Numbered from the stretch's first letter, positions 1-12,089 are shown. The stretch is 64,000 bases of DNA from Podocnemis expansa (GCA_007922195.1 ML682013.1:21268645-21332644), one strand, 5' to 3'. Numbers and translations are program-made. Notes: generated by a model not told the origin, from the letters alone.

Positions 1-1110
1 TTTAGGAGTATTGTGAATATTCAAGGGACTGAAGTTTTTCCAGACATCCTAGTTCAGACTCAAGAGCCTTATCTACAAAGTGCCCTGGTATGTTTGTATC
101 CCAGATCATAGTTTAGCCCTGCAAAGAAGTATGCACGCACATGCACACACATGCGTGCACACATTCTCCAGTCATGTGTCTTGTTACATCTCTATACACT
201 TTTGAGGAAAAACAGATTTACTGTTTTAAGACATGATCCAATATGCACTTAGGGGAGTAACGAAACTCATAGTATTGAGTGTAATTGGACGATCAGAAAA
301 TTGTCAGCCTGAAAAATTGTAGGGTTATGACTTTGCATCACAATACAACTTAACCTATTTGTTTACTCAGATATATTGTAGTTGATATTCTAGTCTCATG
401 AAGTAATGTGGCTCAGATGTAATTATCTGTGTGTCCCAGAAGATCTTTAGTGGATTTGGATAATACAATTGTGTGAATTTTAAGACACTGGAGGACATGA
501 ACTTGTTTCAGATAACAGGAAGGTTTGGTAACTAAAGCCTGAAAGATTGATGATCAGCTGTGCTTTGAGAAATCTATGATGTGTTTGGGGGATAAGGGTG
601 AAAAGAAGATTGGGACATATAATTCAAACAAGCATGATGTCATTCTCAGTAGAGTATTCAGTAGCTACAGTAATAGTAAATTATGAAATTTTATTTCCTT
701 CACGTTAACTAATGAAATTAATTCCTCTGTGATGTCTAGCAGCCAGGAAGTTTTTTTGAAGAGATTGATAATGCTCAGATAGTTTTGCTGACACCACATG
801 GAAAATATTGTTGTTGCACTACTGTATGTGGAATATTATATGGATTCTGTAATCTTTTCCTTCCAAAAGCTTGAATGACAAGTTTTAAATCTTTCCCACT
901 ATCCACTCAACCAGAGTTTGAAGTCTTATACTTATCATTCTTGCATCTCTAGCTGAAGTCTGCACTATATGCTGATGGCTGGCCAGCTCACATATAGTCA
1001 GTTTTTTGTTAGTGATAGTCGTGAGATGAAAATAAAAAATACTGGGAAATTCTGTTTCTGAATTACTGAATAGATATATGTAACAGGATTTCCATTCATT
1101 AACTATATAA

Positions 1111-1626
1111 GGCTATGTCTACACTTACACTTTAAATCAAATTAATGATGATTAATTCAATTTAAAGTATTGCATGGCTACACTAGCTTTCCTTAGTTTG
1201 AAATAAGGACTTCCCTCAACTCAGAATAAGGAAAGGTCATTTCAAAATTATAAAACCTTCCTTAAATTTGAAACAGTTAAATTGAATTTATTAGTTCAAT
1301 TTAACCCAGTATAGCTGTGTTAAGTCAAACTAACTGTTAGTTCAAATTAACACTTTTTGCCTTCTTCCTCCCAGGGCGCCTTCCTCTTTCTATATATTGG
1401 GAGGGGGCATGGCCCTTCTTGGGGGCCACATTGCCACACCTCCCATAGTGCCCCTCTCTTAAATTGAACTAGCAAATTCTGTCCATGGACATGCTAGTTC
1501 GACTTCGGTTTCCAGTGGAGCCATGTTAATTCAATTTAACTTAATTTGATTTAATGATTACTAATTCAATTTAATTAGTTTGATTTAAGTTAATTCAATT
1601 TAACAATCGAAGAGTAGACATAGTGT
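1111..1626. mobile_element. Non-autonomous TIR element (MITE) of the GTCTACACT type
   Basis: Left end ctatgtctacact and right end agagtagacatag are inverted copies. The interior is AT-rich and repeats TTAATTCAATTTAA-like words several times in both directions. It has no coding capacity. The same end motif recurs at 16731, 27754, 50706 and 55462, so this is a dispersed family. I could not define a target duplication. Confidence 0.65.
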
Positions 1627-3199
1627 AAGACAACATATACATTGCCAGGCCCTCAGACTTCTTTTCAGTACAAATGTGGACAGAAAGCCAACATAAGCAG
1701 CCTGGTGGAGATTTCCCTTGACCCAAGACCCCATTTTAGTCTCTTTACTTTCTGCATAACACTTTGCCTTGCCACCTTCATGTAGACTAATTTTCAGAGT
1801 GAACTGGCAGTTTTTCTGTGTTCAAAAACTTAGTTATTTTTCTCATCTGAAAAGAGAGAAATCCAGATTAAAAAAATACAATTTGACTGTGTGCAAGAGC
1901 TTCCACCTGCCTCTCTTGAGTGCACCCTGCTCTGGCCAGTATGTGCTTGCAATTACTCAGGTTTTCTGAGGAGGAGGGGCGGCACCCACCTCTCATTGGC
2001 AGCCCTTCCCCACCAATGGTTTTCTTGGCTGGTCTTGAGTGACTCAACCCTTTGGCCAAGTCATACACATCAACGCTCACCTTCCAAAATATAGTTGCTA
2101 GCTCTTTTCACAGCATTAATATAGAGCTGTAGCACCAAGTCTTCCTGCTTGAAAACACCGCCTTCTTCAGTAACCCAACAGGGGGCCCTTTGGTGTCAAA
2201 GATGAGCCCCTTTTGGATTGCTGAAGAAAGCATTGCCTCCAGCTAGGAAGCCTTGGCTTTCAGGAGCACTCCCTAGACTCAGTCTATAACTAGACCAGCA
2301 GGGCCCATTACAGTACCCCCACCTGGTCTAACTAAATTATGTGCTCAGTCCCTTTGACTGCCTACATTAATCTGTCTATGATCCTAATGCTCTTAGAGCT
2401 CCATGCAGCAACTGAATAATTTTACTTCGCTTCTTCCTTTTATATGGCCCTGCCAGCGTCTGACTGGCCACTCAGCTCCTATAGACTGCTTGGATGATTT
2501 CGCCTCTTCTCTGTTCTGGGGAATGATGATGGAAGCCTGTGAAGCCTCCAGCAGGGGGCCTGGATCTAGTCCATCCTTTCACAAATTCCTCAGAAACTAG
2601 ATATAAATATCAAATTCTCCTTCGGGTAGTCTCCCTGTGGCTGTTCTGCCTAAGATGTGGCATGTCTTTGTGACATGGACTGGCAAAGTTTCTAGCAGTG
2701 CTCATCCAGGTTGTGTGGGTGCTGAGGGACTGTCTGGTGCTGCTCAAGCACCCATCTGCACACAAGCAACTGGTGTGTCCCTCCACCACCCCCACAGTTC
2801 TTTCTCAACCGTCTGTAGCAATGGCCAGAGATAAGTTGTTCTCCTTAGCTTACTATCTGAAGATTTTAATTTCCTCATTAATTAATAGCTCATCCCTAGT
2901 TTATCTTTCTCTTTTTCCCAATTTTTCTCTGTTGTGGAGGGGGGAAAAAAAGGATGTTTTCAGTTGCTTCACCCTTTCTGGGTTCCTTGGGATTCAAGTG
3001 GTGTGAAGCCTGCCTGAAGCTCTTATTCATGGAGCATTCTCTAAAACTCTCATCTGACCTGGAAAGACTGAGGCAGGCTCTCCAGCTATTGCAGCCTCAA
3101 AGAATCATCTTACTCCTCCGCACGCTTCATCTAAGAGAAGAAGATTACTGTCACTTCATGATTTTAAACTGTACAGAAGAGGCTCATGTTTTCTCTGAT

Positions 3200-4850
3200 A
3201 CCTGAAAGAAAATGTCCCTTAAAAGGTTCGTCTCCATACCTCCAGACACAGAGACATGGAAAGTCACTTGAGAATAGTGGCTCCAAAACCTCCAATAACA
3301 GTGTCTTCAACAGCACCAGTGACATCTTCAGTGCCTATGACAGCCTCAGCACTGACATCAGGTCAGGCAACTTCCATGCCAACAATGCAATCTTCAGCAT
3401 CATCATCAACTCGACCTTTTAGTGCCAACAACTTCCATACAACTTACTGGCATCTTGGCAGCAACACACACAGTGGCACCATTAGGTTTACCCAACAGCA
3501 CCGCATTGTGCTGCACTGAAAACGGTACCTACAGCACCACATCTTCACCTCAAACGGCACAGCACAAACACACAAAGTGCAAACATCATAATTCTGATGA
3601 GGACGACCACCAAGCCTCTTCCTCAGCCTCTTACAGTATCAAAGGATCTCCCACACAACTGTCTCGTGCTGAAACAATATCACCAATCCCATTGTTGAGC
3701 AATGATGAGGATCCCAGAGCAACTTTTCCACTTTCACTACAATTCCCTTAGTCTCAAGGACACAGACCTCAAATGCCACACAAGTTGCCACCTTATCCCT
3801 GGTATTCTCTGCTCTGGTTTGTTCCCCTCTTGTCTCATATCAATCACACTGACTTCACTGGAACTCTTGGCCTCACTGTTCGACTTCCTCCTTCAAACTG
3901 TCTACCTCTAAAACCATACAAACCTCCACCCAAACCAATTCTTACAGCAGAAACAGAACCTGAGGAGGTCATGGAAGAAAGAGATGAACTGGAGCCACCA
4001 TCTCCTCCCCACAACTCATCATCTTTACCTGAGGAAGCAATTATTCCTTCACCTCCCACTACTGCTGATGACTTTAGACAGTTTCAGAATCTGTTCTGTT
4101 GGATGACAGAATCACTTGAGATACCCATACTGGATGTTCCCGAATCCTACCACGTGTTTCTAAAAATCTTACAAATGAAATCATCCACTATGATCGCTCT
4201 GCTTGTGGATGATGCACTAACAGATCCCACAGATAGCTGGCAAACTCCAGCCACAATTCTACCTACCTCTAGAAAAGCCAATAAGAAGTACTACATTCCT
4301 AATATGGGCTCTAAATAGCTTTTCAACCACCCTCCACCAGATTTGCTGATAGTAGAGATCTCCAGCCAGCAACACAAATAAAAGTACAGTAGATCAATTC
4401 TGTTTGACAAGGAGGATAAAAATATGGATCTGCTAGGAAGAATGGTTTATACCTCCTCCACTCTTCCAACTGAGGGTTGTGAGCTATTTTGCACTTCTGG
4501 GAAGTTATGATCACAACTACTGCATAAAGTTTGCAAGTTTTATTGAACATATACCAGAAGATAAAAGACAACAGTTCCATACAATAATTAAGAGAGAAAA
4601 TAGTAACTAGAACACCATTCCAAGCAGCACTGGACATGGCTGACACCACTGACCGCACAATAGCCACAGGGGTAGTACTGTACAGAGCCTCCTGGTTACA
4701 TTCTGCTGACCTCCCAAGGCAGCTCCAGATGATAATAAAGGACCTGCCTTTCAACAACAGAAAATTATTCTCAGACAAGATTGATAAGATAATGCATTCT
4801 TCCAAAGATTCCTGAGCCACTCTACGAAGCTTTGAGATCTATACCCTGTT
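3200..4850 (+). pseudogene. DIRS gag-like ORF remnant
   Basis: The longest open piece is 3773-4318 (181 codons), rich in Pro, Ser and Glu, ending KKYYIPNMGSK. Downstream sequence to about 4850 continues the gag-like similarity but is broken by stops and shifts. In DIRS elements this region precedes the RT. No zinc knuckle is seen. The function is inferred only from position and resemblance to turtle-type DIRS gag. Confidence 0.65.
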
Positions 4851-5269
4851 ACTAGATGAGGGCCGTTCCTCTATCAGCCATGCTACTCAAGGTACCAATT
4901 CCAATCCCAACCAAGGTCACAGTACAGATGACAGAACCAGCAAACACACAATAGACAACTCTCACAATGTTAGAAGGAGCCATCCAACCAATTGTCGACA
5001 TCCAAGGCACCTCCTCCAACCCGAAATTTGAGATTCTGGTTGATGATTAGCAAGACCACCCCCTTGCCATGGTCCTAGAGCCATATCAACTGATCCTGTT
5101 TAAGAACCATCTACACCACTTCTACAATTTCTGGGCAGCTATCACCATTGACAAATGGCTCCTAGACACCATCAGGTTTGGTTATACCATTCAATTCATA
5201 TCAAGATCCACCTTCCACTGTCATTCCCTGTCCCTCTTTAGAGACACCACTAACAGACAATTCCTACAA

Positions 5270-6035
5270 TAGGAGGTTTCTCACCTCTTCCTAGTAGATG
5301 CAACAGAAAGGGTACCTCATTAACAAGGGTAAAGGCTTCTATTATCCATATTTCCTAACAAAAAAGAAATCTGGATGCTGGTGACCAATCCTCAGCCTCA
5401 GGAAATTAAACAAGTTCATAAAATGCCAAAAATTTAAGATTGTCATCCTCTGTACAATCATCCCAGCTCCAGGATGGGAGAACTTGATCATGGCCCTCTA
5501 TCTGCAAAATTCATATTTCCATTCACCTAGCCCACAGAAAATATCTTAGATTCATGGCAGATAATACTCATTATCAATACATTGTTCTACTCTTTGGTCT
5601 CTCCACAGCTGCATGCGTCTTCTCAAAGACACTCTTTCATCGCTGCCCACTTATGCAAACAAGGAGTTTACACTTTTTTCTTATCTCAGCGATTGTTTGA
5701 TAAGAGCCTCCAATCAAACGCTGGCCTCCCGATCAGTCAACCTGAAGACATCGCTCTTCCAAAAACTTGGACTAGTGATAAACTTAAAAAAAATCCATGC
5801 TGAAATCCTTATGAACAATGAAGTTTATAAGAGCGCTTCTAAATTCACAGCTGACAAGAGCCTTCCTTCTAGGCTAACAGTTGGCTACAATCATAGAACT
5901 GACAAATCTTGCCATGCAAGTGCCAACAGTCAGCAACAGAAGTTGTTGGCAACTATTAAGTCATATATCTTGGACCACTTTCATGGTGAGAAATGTCAGA
6001 CTGCACATAAGACCCCTATAATGCTGGCTTGCTAA
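5270..6035 (+). pseudogene. DIRS reverse transcriptase remnant
   Basis: Broken RT of the DIRS/Gypsy-like type. Recognisable pieces spread over frames include a KGFYY..FLTKKKSGC block near 5330-5370, LRKLNKF-like sequence near 5395-5415, and the stretch leading to the catalytic box. At 5682-5693 the box reads YLSD where active relatives have YLDD, so a catalytic Asp is lost. It is followed by CLIRAS, then FQKLGLVINLKK at about 5750-5790. Frame changes are needed before about 5610. The element then stops at the TA tract where LINEs inserted. Confidence 0.8.
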
Positions 6036-6096
6036 GGTGTACAGAACTTAATACCATTCAATTCGCAAGGTAATTTCCATACCACTAGAAGTAAAA

Positions 6097-6098
<2 letters not shown>

Positions 6099-6127
<29 letters not shown>
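6099..6127. repeat. (TA)n microsatellite, left border of R4 copy A
   Basis: Uninterrupted alternating AT of about 28 bases, followed by an A-rich linker and the 3' end of the reverse R4/Dong copy. It probably represents the insertion target. Confidence 0.9.
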
Positions 6128-6134
<7 letters not shown>

Positions 6135-6138
6135 AAAA

Positions 6139-6802
6139 TTCCCCCCTCACCCCTATGGGTGGTATGTGTCTTCCTGAACCTTGGGTCCTCTACAAGAAGC
6201 CTGGGAGTTTGAGGGTTCTGCGCAGTATCTTAGCTGTTCTTAGCACTGCACTTTTCTGGACAGAGAGCTCTGATGTTGTTCCTGGGATCTGTTGGAGCCA
6301 CTCTTCCAGCTTAGGAGTCACAGCCCCGAGTGCTCCTACCACCACTGGGACCACTTTGGCCATTACTTTCCACATCCTCTCTAGTTCCTCTTTCAGGCCC
6401 TGGTACTTTTCCAGCTTCTCATACTCCTTCTTCCTGATGTTGCTGTCACTTGGCACTGCTACAGCTATCACCACCACTGTCTTCTGGTCCTTGTCTATTA
6501 CCATGATGTCTGGTTGATTGGCCAGTACTTGCCTGTCCGTCTGGATCTGGAAGTCCCACAGAATCTTAGCCCTGTTATTCTCCATGAGCTTCTGTGGAAT
6601 CTCCCATCTGGTCTTGGGAGGGTCTAGCCCATACACTGTGCAGATGTTCCTGTACACAATGCCAACTATTTGGTTGTGCCGTTCAGTGTATGCTGTTCCT
6701 ACCTGCATCTTACATCCTGCCACTATGTGTTGGACTGTCTCTGAGGCTTCTCTGCACAGTCTGCACCTTGGGTCCTGTCTAGTGTGGTAGACCCCTGCTT
6801 CA
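6139..6802 (-). mobile_element. R4/Dong-type LINE, 5'-truncated copy A
   Basis: Reverse complement of the last ~660 bp of the element at 6813-10220. Its 3' end (left, cccctcacccctatgggt) is the complement of the 3' end of copy B. By eye the two differ at roughly ten positions over the first ~400 compared bases. It is truncated at the right where the sequence enters a TA tract. The arrangement is tail-out relative to copy B. Confidence 0.88.
6190..6801 (-). pseudogene. C-terminal R4/Dong ORF: CCHC knuckle plus restriction-like endonuclease
   Basis: Open throughout from the truncation point at 6801 to the natural C-terminus (ends LKLPGFL). The N-terminal part carries a CCHC knuckle of form CxxC-x7-H-x4-C (CRLCREASETVQHIVAGC). 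The endonuclease core follows: WDFQIQTDRQVLANQPDIMV, then a KTVVVIAVAVPSDSN strand. In R2/R4-type RLEs the PD motif is followed by a strand bearing a second acidic residue; here the expected Asp position reads Ala (VIAVAVP). The copy lacks the RT and cannot act alone. Confidence 0.82.
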
Positions 6803-6812
6803 ATATATATAT
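6803..6812. repeat. Short TA tract between the two R4/Dong copies
   Basis: About ten alternating A/T bases exactly between the truncated end of copy A and the 5' end of copy B. It is likely the remainder of the TA target. Confidence 0.8.
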
Positions 6813-9800
6813 CAAATCCCGGTTAGTAGTTGTCTACCTTCCCAGTAGGGGTCCTTGGGCGAAAGACCCCCTAACGCCTCACTTGCCTACCTCGAATATG
6901 AAAGTGACATGAACTAGGAGAGTCATGCCGGCTCGGAAGTCGCCCTGATTAACAAGGTCTACGTCAGATGTTGGGGAACCAGGACAATCTGACGATAAGT
7001 GGGCTAGTGGAACAAACCATGCATGGACGAGACAAGAGAACCTGGAATTGATGGAATGCTACTACAACAGTAGACCTAATGAGAGGGGATATATGAAATG
7101 TATGGGGGAACTATGGATGGACAAAAGACCTACATCCACAGTAACTGAGAAACAGCTAGTTACCCAACGCTTCAACATAGTAAAGAGGCAGCTGCTCTCA
7201 CAACTGGAGATAGACCAACTCCACGTTACATCCCGGACTCAAGAAGAAGACCCAGAAGAACAACTAGATGTGCCGCCACCACCTGAAGCTGGAACTTCAC
7301 TGCCACCCCCTCCATTACAGAGCACAGCTGCTGATATGAGGCATAAGATCATGGATAAACTAGCTACAGTCAACCCTCGAGACTGATTACCAAGGCTCGT
7401 TGGAGAAGTACCACCAGCTAGTATGCTAGAAGATGACAATAGAGCCCTAATGACAATTCCTACTACCGCCATAACTCAAACCAATGAACTGGTATATGCT
7501 ACAGCCTCTGTAATCCTGGAGGTGCTTGGCTACACGATCAAAAAGAACAGCAGTACATACCCCCCCCCCCCGGAAAATGAGGTTGGAGAATAAGATCAAG
7601 GCAACCCGGAGGGAAGTTAGTCAGCTGGTGGAACTACAGAAGGGTGTAGAGATTAAGGATAAGACTCGGCTACTGAAAAAATACAAGGGCCTGACTCCAT
7701 CTGAAGCCCTAGAGACTGCTCAACAAAGGCTCACAGCACTGGCTACCAGGCTAAGGAGATACATTAGAGAAGCAGAGGCCAAAAAGATAAATGCCCTGTT
7801 CTCCAAAGAACCATCCAAGGTGTACTCCCAACTGCAGTGCAACAACACAATAACAGCAGAGCCACCAACAGCAGAAACTGAACAGTACTGGAAGAACATA
7901 TGGGAGAAAGAGAAGACTCATAACACCAGTGCAAAGTGGCTGCAGGACCTGAGAAGAGACCACAGCAATCTCCCAGAACAGGAACCAGTCTCCATCACAG
8001 TAGCAGACATCCAACAGCGGGTCAAGAACATGAAGAGCTGGACAGCACCTGGCCCGGACATGATCCACACCTACTGGCTAAAGAAACTAACAGCAGTGCA
8101 TGAACGCCTAGCAGCACAGATGAACCAGCTGCTAGCAGCAGGCTCCCACCCAGACTGGCTAACACAAGGAAGGATAGTGCTGATTATGAAAGACCCCCAC
8201 AAGGGAACAGCACTGTCCAACTACCGGCCAATAACCTGCCTCCCCACAACATGGAAAGTCCTATCTGGCATCGTAGCCGCCAAGCTACAGGACCACATGG
8301 GCCAGTACCTGAGCACAGCTCAGAAAGGCATTGGGAACAACACCAGAGGCTCAAAACACCAGTTGCTCATAGATAGAGCAGTCACCCAAGACTCAAACTC
8401 TAGGCAGACCAATCTGAGCACAGCCTGGATTGACTACAGGAAAGCCTACGACTCAATGCCTCACACATGGATCTGTGAATGTCTGGCGCTATACAAAGTC
8501 AACAGGACACTAAGGACCTTCCTCAAGAACTCAATGGGATTGTGGAAGACAACACTGGAAGTCAACTCAAGACAGCTTGCAAAAGTGACCATCAAGTGCG
8601 GCATATACCAAGGTGATGTGCTGTCCCCGCTGCTGTTCTGCATTGGCTTGAACCCCCTCAGCCAGATAATCACAAGGACTGGATATGGATACAAGTTCAA
8701 GAGTGGAACTACCATTAGCCACCTCCTCTACATGGATGACATCAAGCTGCATGCTAAGTATGAGCAAGACATCGACTCGCTAATCCACCTGACACAGATC
8801 TACAGTGAGGATATTGGGATGTCATTTGGACTGGAGAAGTGTGGCCGGATGGTAGTAAAGAGAGGGAAGGTAGTCAAGACTGATAGGGTGGAACTACCAG
8901 CAGGCCACATAGGAGACATACAGACCAGCTACAAGTACCTTGGCATCCCACAGTCACATGGGGACCACGATGAGGAGGCAAGGAAGACAGCAACATCCAA
9001 GTACCACCAAAGGATAAGACAGGTCCTGAAGAGCCAGCTCAATGGGAAGAACAAGATCCACGCCATCAACAGGTACGCCCTGCCAGTCATCAGATACCCT
9101 GCCGGTATAGTGATCTGGCCAAAGGAGGACATGGAGGCTGCCGATGTGAAGACCCGGAAGCTCCTCACAATGTACGGAGGTTTCCACCCCAAATCCAACA
9201 CCCAGAGACTGTACACCAGCCAGAAAGAAGGCGGGCGGGGTTTGGTGAGTGTCAAAGCCACTGTCCTGGACGAAACCCAGAGCATCCAGGAGTACATCAG
9301 TAAGATGGCACCTAAAGATGAGCTGCTGAGAGAATGCCTGAGGCAGTAGCAGCAGACATGGGAGGAAGATCAAGCAGAAGAAGTGCCATGGCAAGACAAG
9401 ACCCTGCATGGGATGTACCATCAACAGATAGCTGAGGTGGCTGACACTGGGAAATCCTACCAGTGGCTGGAAAGGGCTGGACTAAAAGACAGCACTGAGG
9501 CACTGATCATAGCAGCACAAGAACAGGCACTGAGCACCAGATCCATTGAAGCAGGGGTCTACCACACTAGACAGGACCCAAGGTGCAGACTGTGCAGAGA
9601 AGCCTCAGAGACATTCCAACACATAGTGGCAGGATGTAAGATGCAGGCAGGAACAGCATACACTGAATGGCACAACCAAGTAGCTGGCATTGTGTACAGG
9701 AACATCTGCACAGTGTATGGACTTAGACCCTCCCAAGACCAGATGGGAGATTCCACAGAAGGTCGTGGAGAATAACAGGGCTAAGATTCTGTGGGACTTC

Positions 9801-10220
9801 CAGATCCAGACGGACAGGCAAGTACTGGCCAATCAACCAGACATCATGGTAATAGACAAGGACCAGAAGACAGTGGTGGTGATAGCTGTAGCAGTGCCAA
9901 GTGACAGCAACATCAGGAAGAAGGAGTAAGAGAAGCTGGAGAAGTACCAGGGCCTGAAAGAGGAACTAGAGAGGATGTGGAAAGTAAAGGCCAAAGTGGT
10001 CCCAGTGGTGGTAGGAGCACTCGGGGCTGTGACTCCTAAGCTGGAAGAGTGGCTCCAACAGATCCCAGGAACAACATCAGAGCTCTCTGTCCCAGAAGAG
10101 TGCAGTGCTAGGAACAGCTAAGATACTGCACAGAACCCTCAAACTCCCAGGCCTCTTGTAGAGGACCCAAGGTTGAGAAAGACACACACCACCCATAGGG
10201 GTGAGAGGGGATTTTTTTTT
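6813..10220 (+). mobile_element. R4/Dong-type LINE, near full-length copy B
   Basis: About 3.4 kb: a 5' leader, one long ORF remnant (N-terminal region, RT, CCHC, RLE) and a short 3' UTR ending ggggatttttttt before a TA-rich tract. Lesions include a TGA at 7384 (likely from CGA), a frameshift at the 12-C run 7560-7571, TAG at 9347, a one-base insertion near 9722 and TAA at 9927. It sits inside the DIRS element and is therefore younger than it. The clade call rests on the single ORF, the RT type and the C-terminal restriction-like endonuclease. Confidence 0.88.
6949..9929 (+). pseudogene. R4/Dong LINE polyprotein remnant (N-domain, RT, CCHC, RLE)
   Basis: The N-terminal part is readable from about 6949 (GTNHAWTRQENLELMECYY) to the TGA at 7384, then onward to the C-run. 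After a frame change at 7560-7571, a 1.8-kb open stretch runs to 9346. RT boxes: the AWIDYRKAYDSMPHTW region near 8425-8470, GIYQGDVLSPLLFCIGLNPL at about 8600-8660, and the catalytic YMDD at 8729-8740. An in-frame TAG (9347-9349) precedes the CCHC knuckle (CRLCREASETFQHIVAGC, about 9585-9640). A one-base insertion near 9722 shifts the RLE (QPDIMVIDKDQK) into another frame, which stops at 9929. No upstream ATG is in frame before 7051, so the true start is unclear. It is not functional. Confidence 0.87.
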
Positions 10221-10240
10221 CTTTAATATATCTATATATA
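10221..10240. repeat. TA-rich tract, right border of R4 copy B
   Basis: ctttaatatatctatatata directly follows the T-rich 3' end of copy B, the third TA tract at an R4 junction. Confidence 0.8.
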
Positions 10241-10249
10241 TCATGACCA

Positions 10250-11110
10250 TGTCTAGGGATGCTGCTGTCATGGGATATACACTTGCAACATCATATGACC
10301 CAGGGCAAATGGTCTTGCTAGGAAACATTTCTCCCCATTAACGTTTTAGAACTGCATGCTGTTCCCAATGCCTGTTCCCATTACCAAGCTCTTATCGTTC
10401 ATCAATACATAAAAATCATGACAGACAACATGGTCTTCATGTTCCAAATAAACAGACAAGGGGTAGCACAATCCAGACCCTTTTGTATCGAGGTCATAAA
10501 GCTATGGAACTGGTGCTTCAAAATTATGTCATGATTTCTGCTTCATATCTCCCAAGGGCATACACAACACTACTGCCAACTTCCTCAGCAGGTCTTTTAT
10601 CCAGGATCACCACTGGGAAATATATCCAGACATACTGGACGGTACATTCCAACAGTGGGGATGCCCAGTCATGGACTTTTCACCATGTTTGACAACTGCA
10701 AATAGTCAACTTTCTGCTCCAGGGCAGCCACTGGTAAGGGATCCCTGGGACATGCATTTCTCCTCCCATGGAACAAAAGTTTACTTTATGGCTTTCCTCC
10801 TATTCCTTTAATTCCCCTGGTTTTACTGAAAATTGGCCATGAAGTGACAACAATCCTAATGCTAGTGCCAGGATGGCCCAGACAACCCTGGTACACCTAC
10901 CTGATGGAAATGTCAGTGAAACTACCACTGACCCTTCCAATTTTAGAGAACCTATTGACTCAACACAGGGGCCACGTGACTCACCCGGGCCTCAAGAGAC
11001 TATACTTGATGACCTGGAACCTTGTTTGTTCCAGAAAGAGGAGCTATAGTGCTCAGAGAAAGTTCAGCACGTTCTCCTGAACAGCCAAAAACAATCCACT
11101 CATAGAACTT
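10250..11110 (+). pseudogene. DIRS RNase H and following region, remnant
   Basis: Pieces readable in changing frames: a degenerate RNase H strand near 10250-10300, TDNMVFMFQINRQG near 10415-10460 (a VLSDN..YYVNKQGGT-like core), a WNWCF-like segment near 10505, an ISASYLPRAY-like segment near 10530-10560 (family AAYLPGVDN), and LVPGWPRQPWYTYLMEMSVK at 10860-10920 (family APMWPRQPWF), then LPLTLPILENLLTQHRG. Numerous stops. The peptide order matches DIRS elements and not LTR retroviruses. Confidence 0.78.
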
Positions 11111-11149
11111 CTCTCCAGAAATGGAGAAGCGTCCATCAATGGTGCATCC

Positions 11150-12003
11150 AACAAAAGATCTCTCCAGTATCAGCCTGCATACCAATGATTTTGGAACATC
11201 ATCTACACTTAACCCCTTTTTTTTTATCAACTCTATCAACGTTTATCTCATGGACATCACAGCTTTTCATAAGCAACCACAAGACACCTTCTCCTTTTCC
11301 CACCCAACGGTGAAAAGTTTCCTCATGGGCATACAGAATCTTTATCCTGAAATATGTCTAGCCATGCCAGTGTGGGACCTCAGCTTACTATTTAAAACCA
11401 TCAGACTACCATTTCAATCAATAGTGATATGCTTTCTCACCCATCTGTCAATGAAAGTAGCTTTTCTGATCACCATTACCTCCACATGACATGTCAGCAA
11501 AATTGTGTCAGTCATGGCAACACCACCTTATACAACTTTTCATGTTAAGGTGACTATTAGACCCCACCCAAAATTCCTGCCAAAAGTTTCATCTGCTTTT
11601 CCATCTTAATCAAACTATCCATTTATCTGTTTTATGCCAAAACTTCATGCAAATCCACGTGATACTGCCCTGCATACCCTCAATGTCCAATAGGCCTTAA
11701 CATTTTACTTAGAATGAACAAAAACATTTAGATCAGCTAAGAGACTATTCATCTGCATGACAAGAAGAAACAAAGGTGCTCCTATCTCCAAACAAAGACT
11801 TTCTAAAATGGATCTCCAGTTGTATGCACACATGCTACAACGTCTCCGGAATGTTACCAACAGACCATGTTAGAGATCACTCTGCAAGAGCAGTATCCTC
11901 ATCAATAGCCTTTCTATGCAATGTAAAGCTGCCACCTGGGCATCTCTTTACACTTTCACTAAACACTGTGCTGTTGATCAGGCTTCAAAATCTGATGCAG
12001 TAA
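11150..12003 (+). pseudogene. DIRS tyrosine recombinase remnant
   Basis: A first open piece, 11121-11489, contains NVYLMDITAFHK and VWDLSLLFKTIRLPFQS, then LSMKVAFLITITS, which in relatives leads into the first catalytic Arg (ARRVSEL). Here that Arg segment is lost. A second piece, 11776-12003, contains the C-terminal YR box with HSAR at 11878-11889 (HxxR motif kept) and SSSIAFLCNV. YR integrates a circular DNA intermediate in DIRS elements. The copy is dead. Confidence 0.8.
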
Positions 12004-12089
12004 TCAGATTATCAGTCCTTTCGACCTTACAAATCAATAACTCCAAAGTCCCTCTATCCTCATGAGGACACAACTTTGTAGTCACCTTA

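Larger units (their letters stand above)
2600..6098 (+). mobile_element. DIRS-type YR retroelement, 5' half (fossil)
   Basis: The 5' half of a DIRS element interrupted by R4/Dong LINEs; the other half resumes near 10255. In order: leader-like sequence (2600-3200, boundary approximate), a Pro/Ser/Thr-rich gag-like region (about 3200-4850), then the reverse transcriptase (about 5270-6035). Gag-like peptides resembling DIRS include the stretch around FQNLFCWMTESLEIPILDV and KANKKYYIPNMGSK. Multiple stops and shifts show it is dead. DIRS elements use a tyrosine recombinase rather than a DDE integrase, and the YR lies in the second half. Confidence 0.82.

Noticed and set aside
4323..4820. 165-codon minus-strand open frame
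   Set aside because: Antisense to the DIRS gag region, which is recognisable on the plus strand; likely a chance opening.
8929..9424. Minus-strand open frames up to 156 codons opposite the R4 RT
   Set aside because: Antisense shadows of the plus-strand RT, no independent motif.
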